DNA from: JAQBDA01 sp964525785
GTDB taxonomy: Bacteria; Chloroflexota; Anaerolineae; Anaerolineales; UBA4823
NCBI GenBank assembly: GCA_964525785.1
Contig: CAZGIX010000022.1
Span: 1 to 35,962, forward strand
DNA length: 35,962 nt
Direction: 5' to 3'
In this document: piece by piece, positions 35,743 through 35,962 of the stretch
Position numbering within the stretch: the first letter of the stretch is position 1
How the letters are laid out: every line of letters begins with the position of its first letter
The notes under the pieces: model-generated
The model's database searches: none
Told to the model about the DNA's origin: nothing
Seen by the model: the letters and a program-made list of their open reading frames with translations, nothing else
Position numbers and translations under genes: made by a program

Positions 35743-35774
35743 TAAAAGAAAAACGCCCAGGATTTCCTAGGCGT
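35743..35774 (-). terminator. Rho-independent terminator of tRNA-Asp
   Basis: On the minus strand the stem ACGCCTAGG / CCTGGGCGT (35774-35766 and 35761-35753, one G-U pair) is followed by TTTTTCTTTT. It starts six bases after the 3' end of the tRNA, separating it from the downstream hut genes. Confidence 0.85.
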
Positions 35775-35780
35775 CTGAGG

Positions 35781-35854
35781 CGGTCCCGACGGGATTTGAA
35801 CCCGCGATCTCGGCCTTGACAGGGCCGCATGTTTGGCCGCTACACCACGGGACC
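35781..35854 (-). tRNA. tRNA-Asp (anticodon GUC)
   Basis: A 74-base tRNA on the minus strand. It forms a 7-bp acceptor stem (GGTCCCG with CGGGACC), a D arm, an anticodon stem CGGCC with GGCCG around the loop CUGUCAA (anticodon GUC), a five-base variable region, and a T arm GCGGG-TTCAAAT-CCCGT. The discriminator base is G, as expected for Asp. CCA is not encoded and must be added after transcription. Confidence 0.96.
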
Positions 35855-35865
35855 GAGCGAAAGGT

Positions 35866-35894
35866 AGTTTACTATACAACACAGACCCCGTCAA
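35866..35894 (-). promoter_or_regulatory. Promoter of tRNA-Asp
   Basis: TTGACG (35894-35889), a 17-base spacer and TAAACT (35871-35866) on the minus strand, with the tRNA starting 11 bases after the -10. Good sigma70-type match. Confidence 0.75.
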
Positions 35895-35962
35895 GGAGAA
35901 CTTAATCGAGGATTCCGCAATAAGTCCGATAATGAAGGATTCGACGGGTCAAAGCGGGAGGT

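Overview
The window looks like chromosome from an anaerobic or facultative bacterium, most likely Chloroflexota of the Anaerolineae type. That placement is inference. It rests on the gene set: an NBR1-type Ig-like protein on a Thr/Pro-rich stalk, a free-standing gyrase-CTD-like protein, an oxygen-sensitive GlpABC-type enzyme and a selenocysteine formate dehydrogenase. A short dispersed-type inverted repeat also fits. Nearly all genes are on the minus strand; only a polyphosphate kinase and a TauE-type transporter are on plus. Coding density is high and no gene-free stretch exceeds 300 bases. I see no CRISPR array, phage, transposase or rRNA.

Layout, left to right. (1) 1-7421: a tight minus-strand run transcribed as glmS, an alpha/beta hydrolase, glpK, a glpA-glpB fusion and glpC (cut by the window start). 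It would take glycerol, possibly released from monoacylglycerols by the hydrolase, through glycerol 3-phosphate to DHAP, passing electrons via GlpC to the membrane. (2) 7448-14275: fdhD, a NuoE-NuoF fusion and a selenocysteine formate dehydrogenase alpha subunit, followed by an NBR1-Ig-like surface protein and a strong hairpin. The alpha subunit contains an in-frame UGA directly followed by a canonical bacterial SECIS hairpin, so two apparent ORFs are one 936-residue selenoprotein. (3) 14455-15321: a divergent PPK2 polyphosphate kinase. (4) 15329-18019: a REC-GAF-PAS-GGDEF-EAL cyclic-di-GMP regulator. (5) 18262-30063: a long minus-strand run that appears to start at a good promoter. It encodes a pentapeptide-repeat protein, an unknown protein, a methyltransferase, a pseudouridine synthase, RNA 3'-phosphate cyclase, DNA polymerase IV, a CPBP membrane protease, a gyrase-CTD-like protein, a metallo-beta-lactamase-fold hydrolase, an 8-Cys ferredoxin and a heterodimeric ABC exporter. 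(6) 30090-30797: a divergent TauE/SafE permease. (7) 30798-35619: hutU, hutH, a dispersed inverted-repeat element and hisD. (8) 35743-35894: tRNA-Asp(GUC) with its own promoter and terminator.

The clearest biology is the selenoprotein formate dehydrogenase with its electron-transfer partner and maturation factor in one operon, and the glycerol catabolic operon with a physically fused GlpA-GlpB. No single locus shows itself as an entirely new system. The most unusual items are the GlpAB fusion, the free-standing gyrase-CTD-like protein that keeps a GyrA-box-like motif, the missing His(Cys)3 cluster in the formate dehydrogenase, and the small ferredoxin paired with a metallo-beta-lactamase-fold enzyme.
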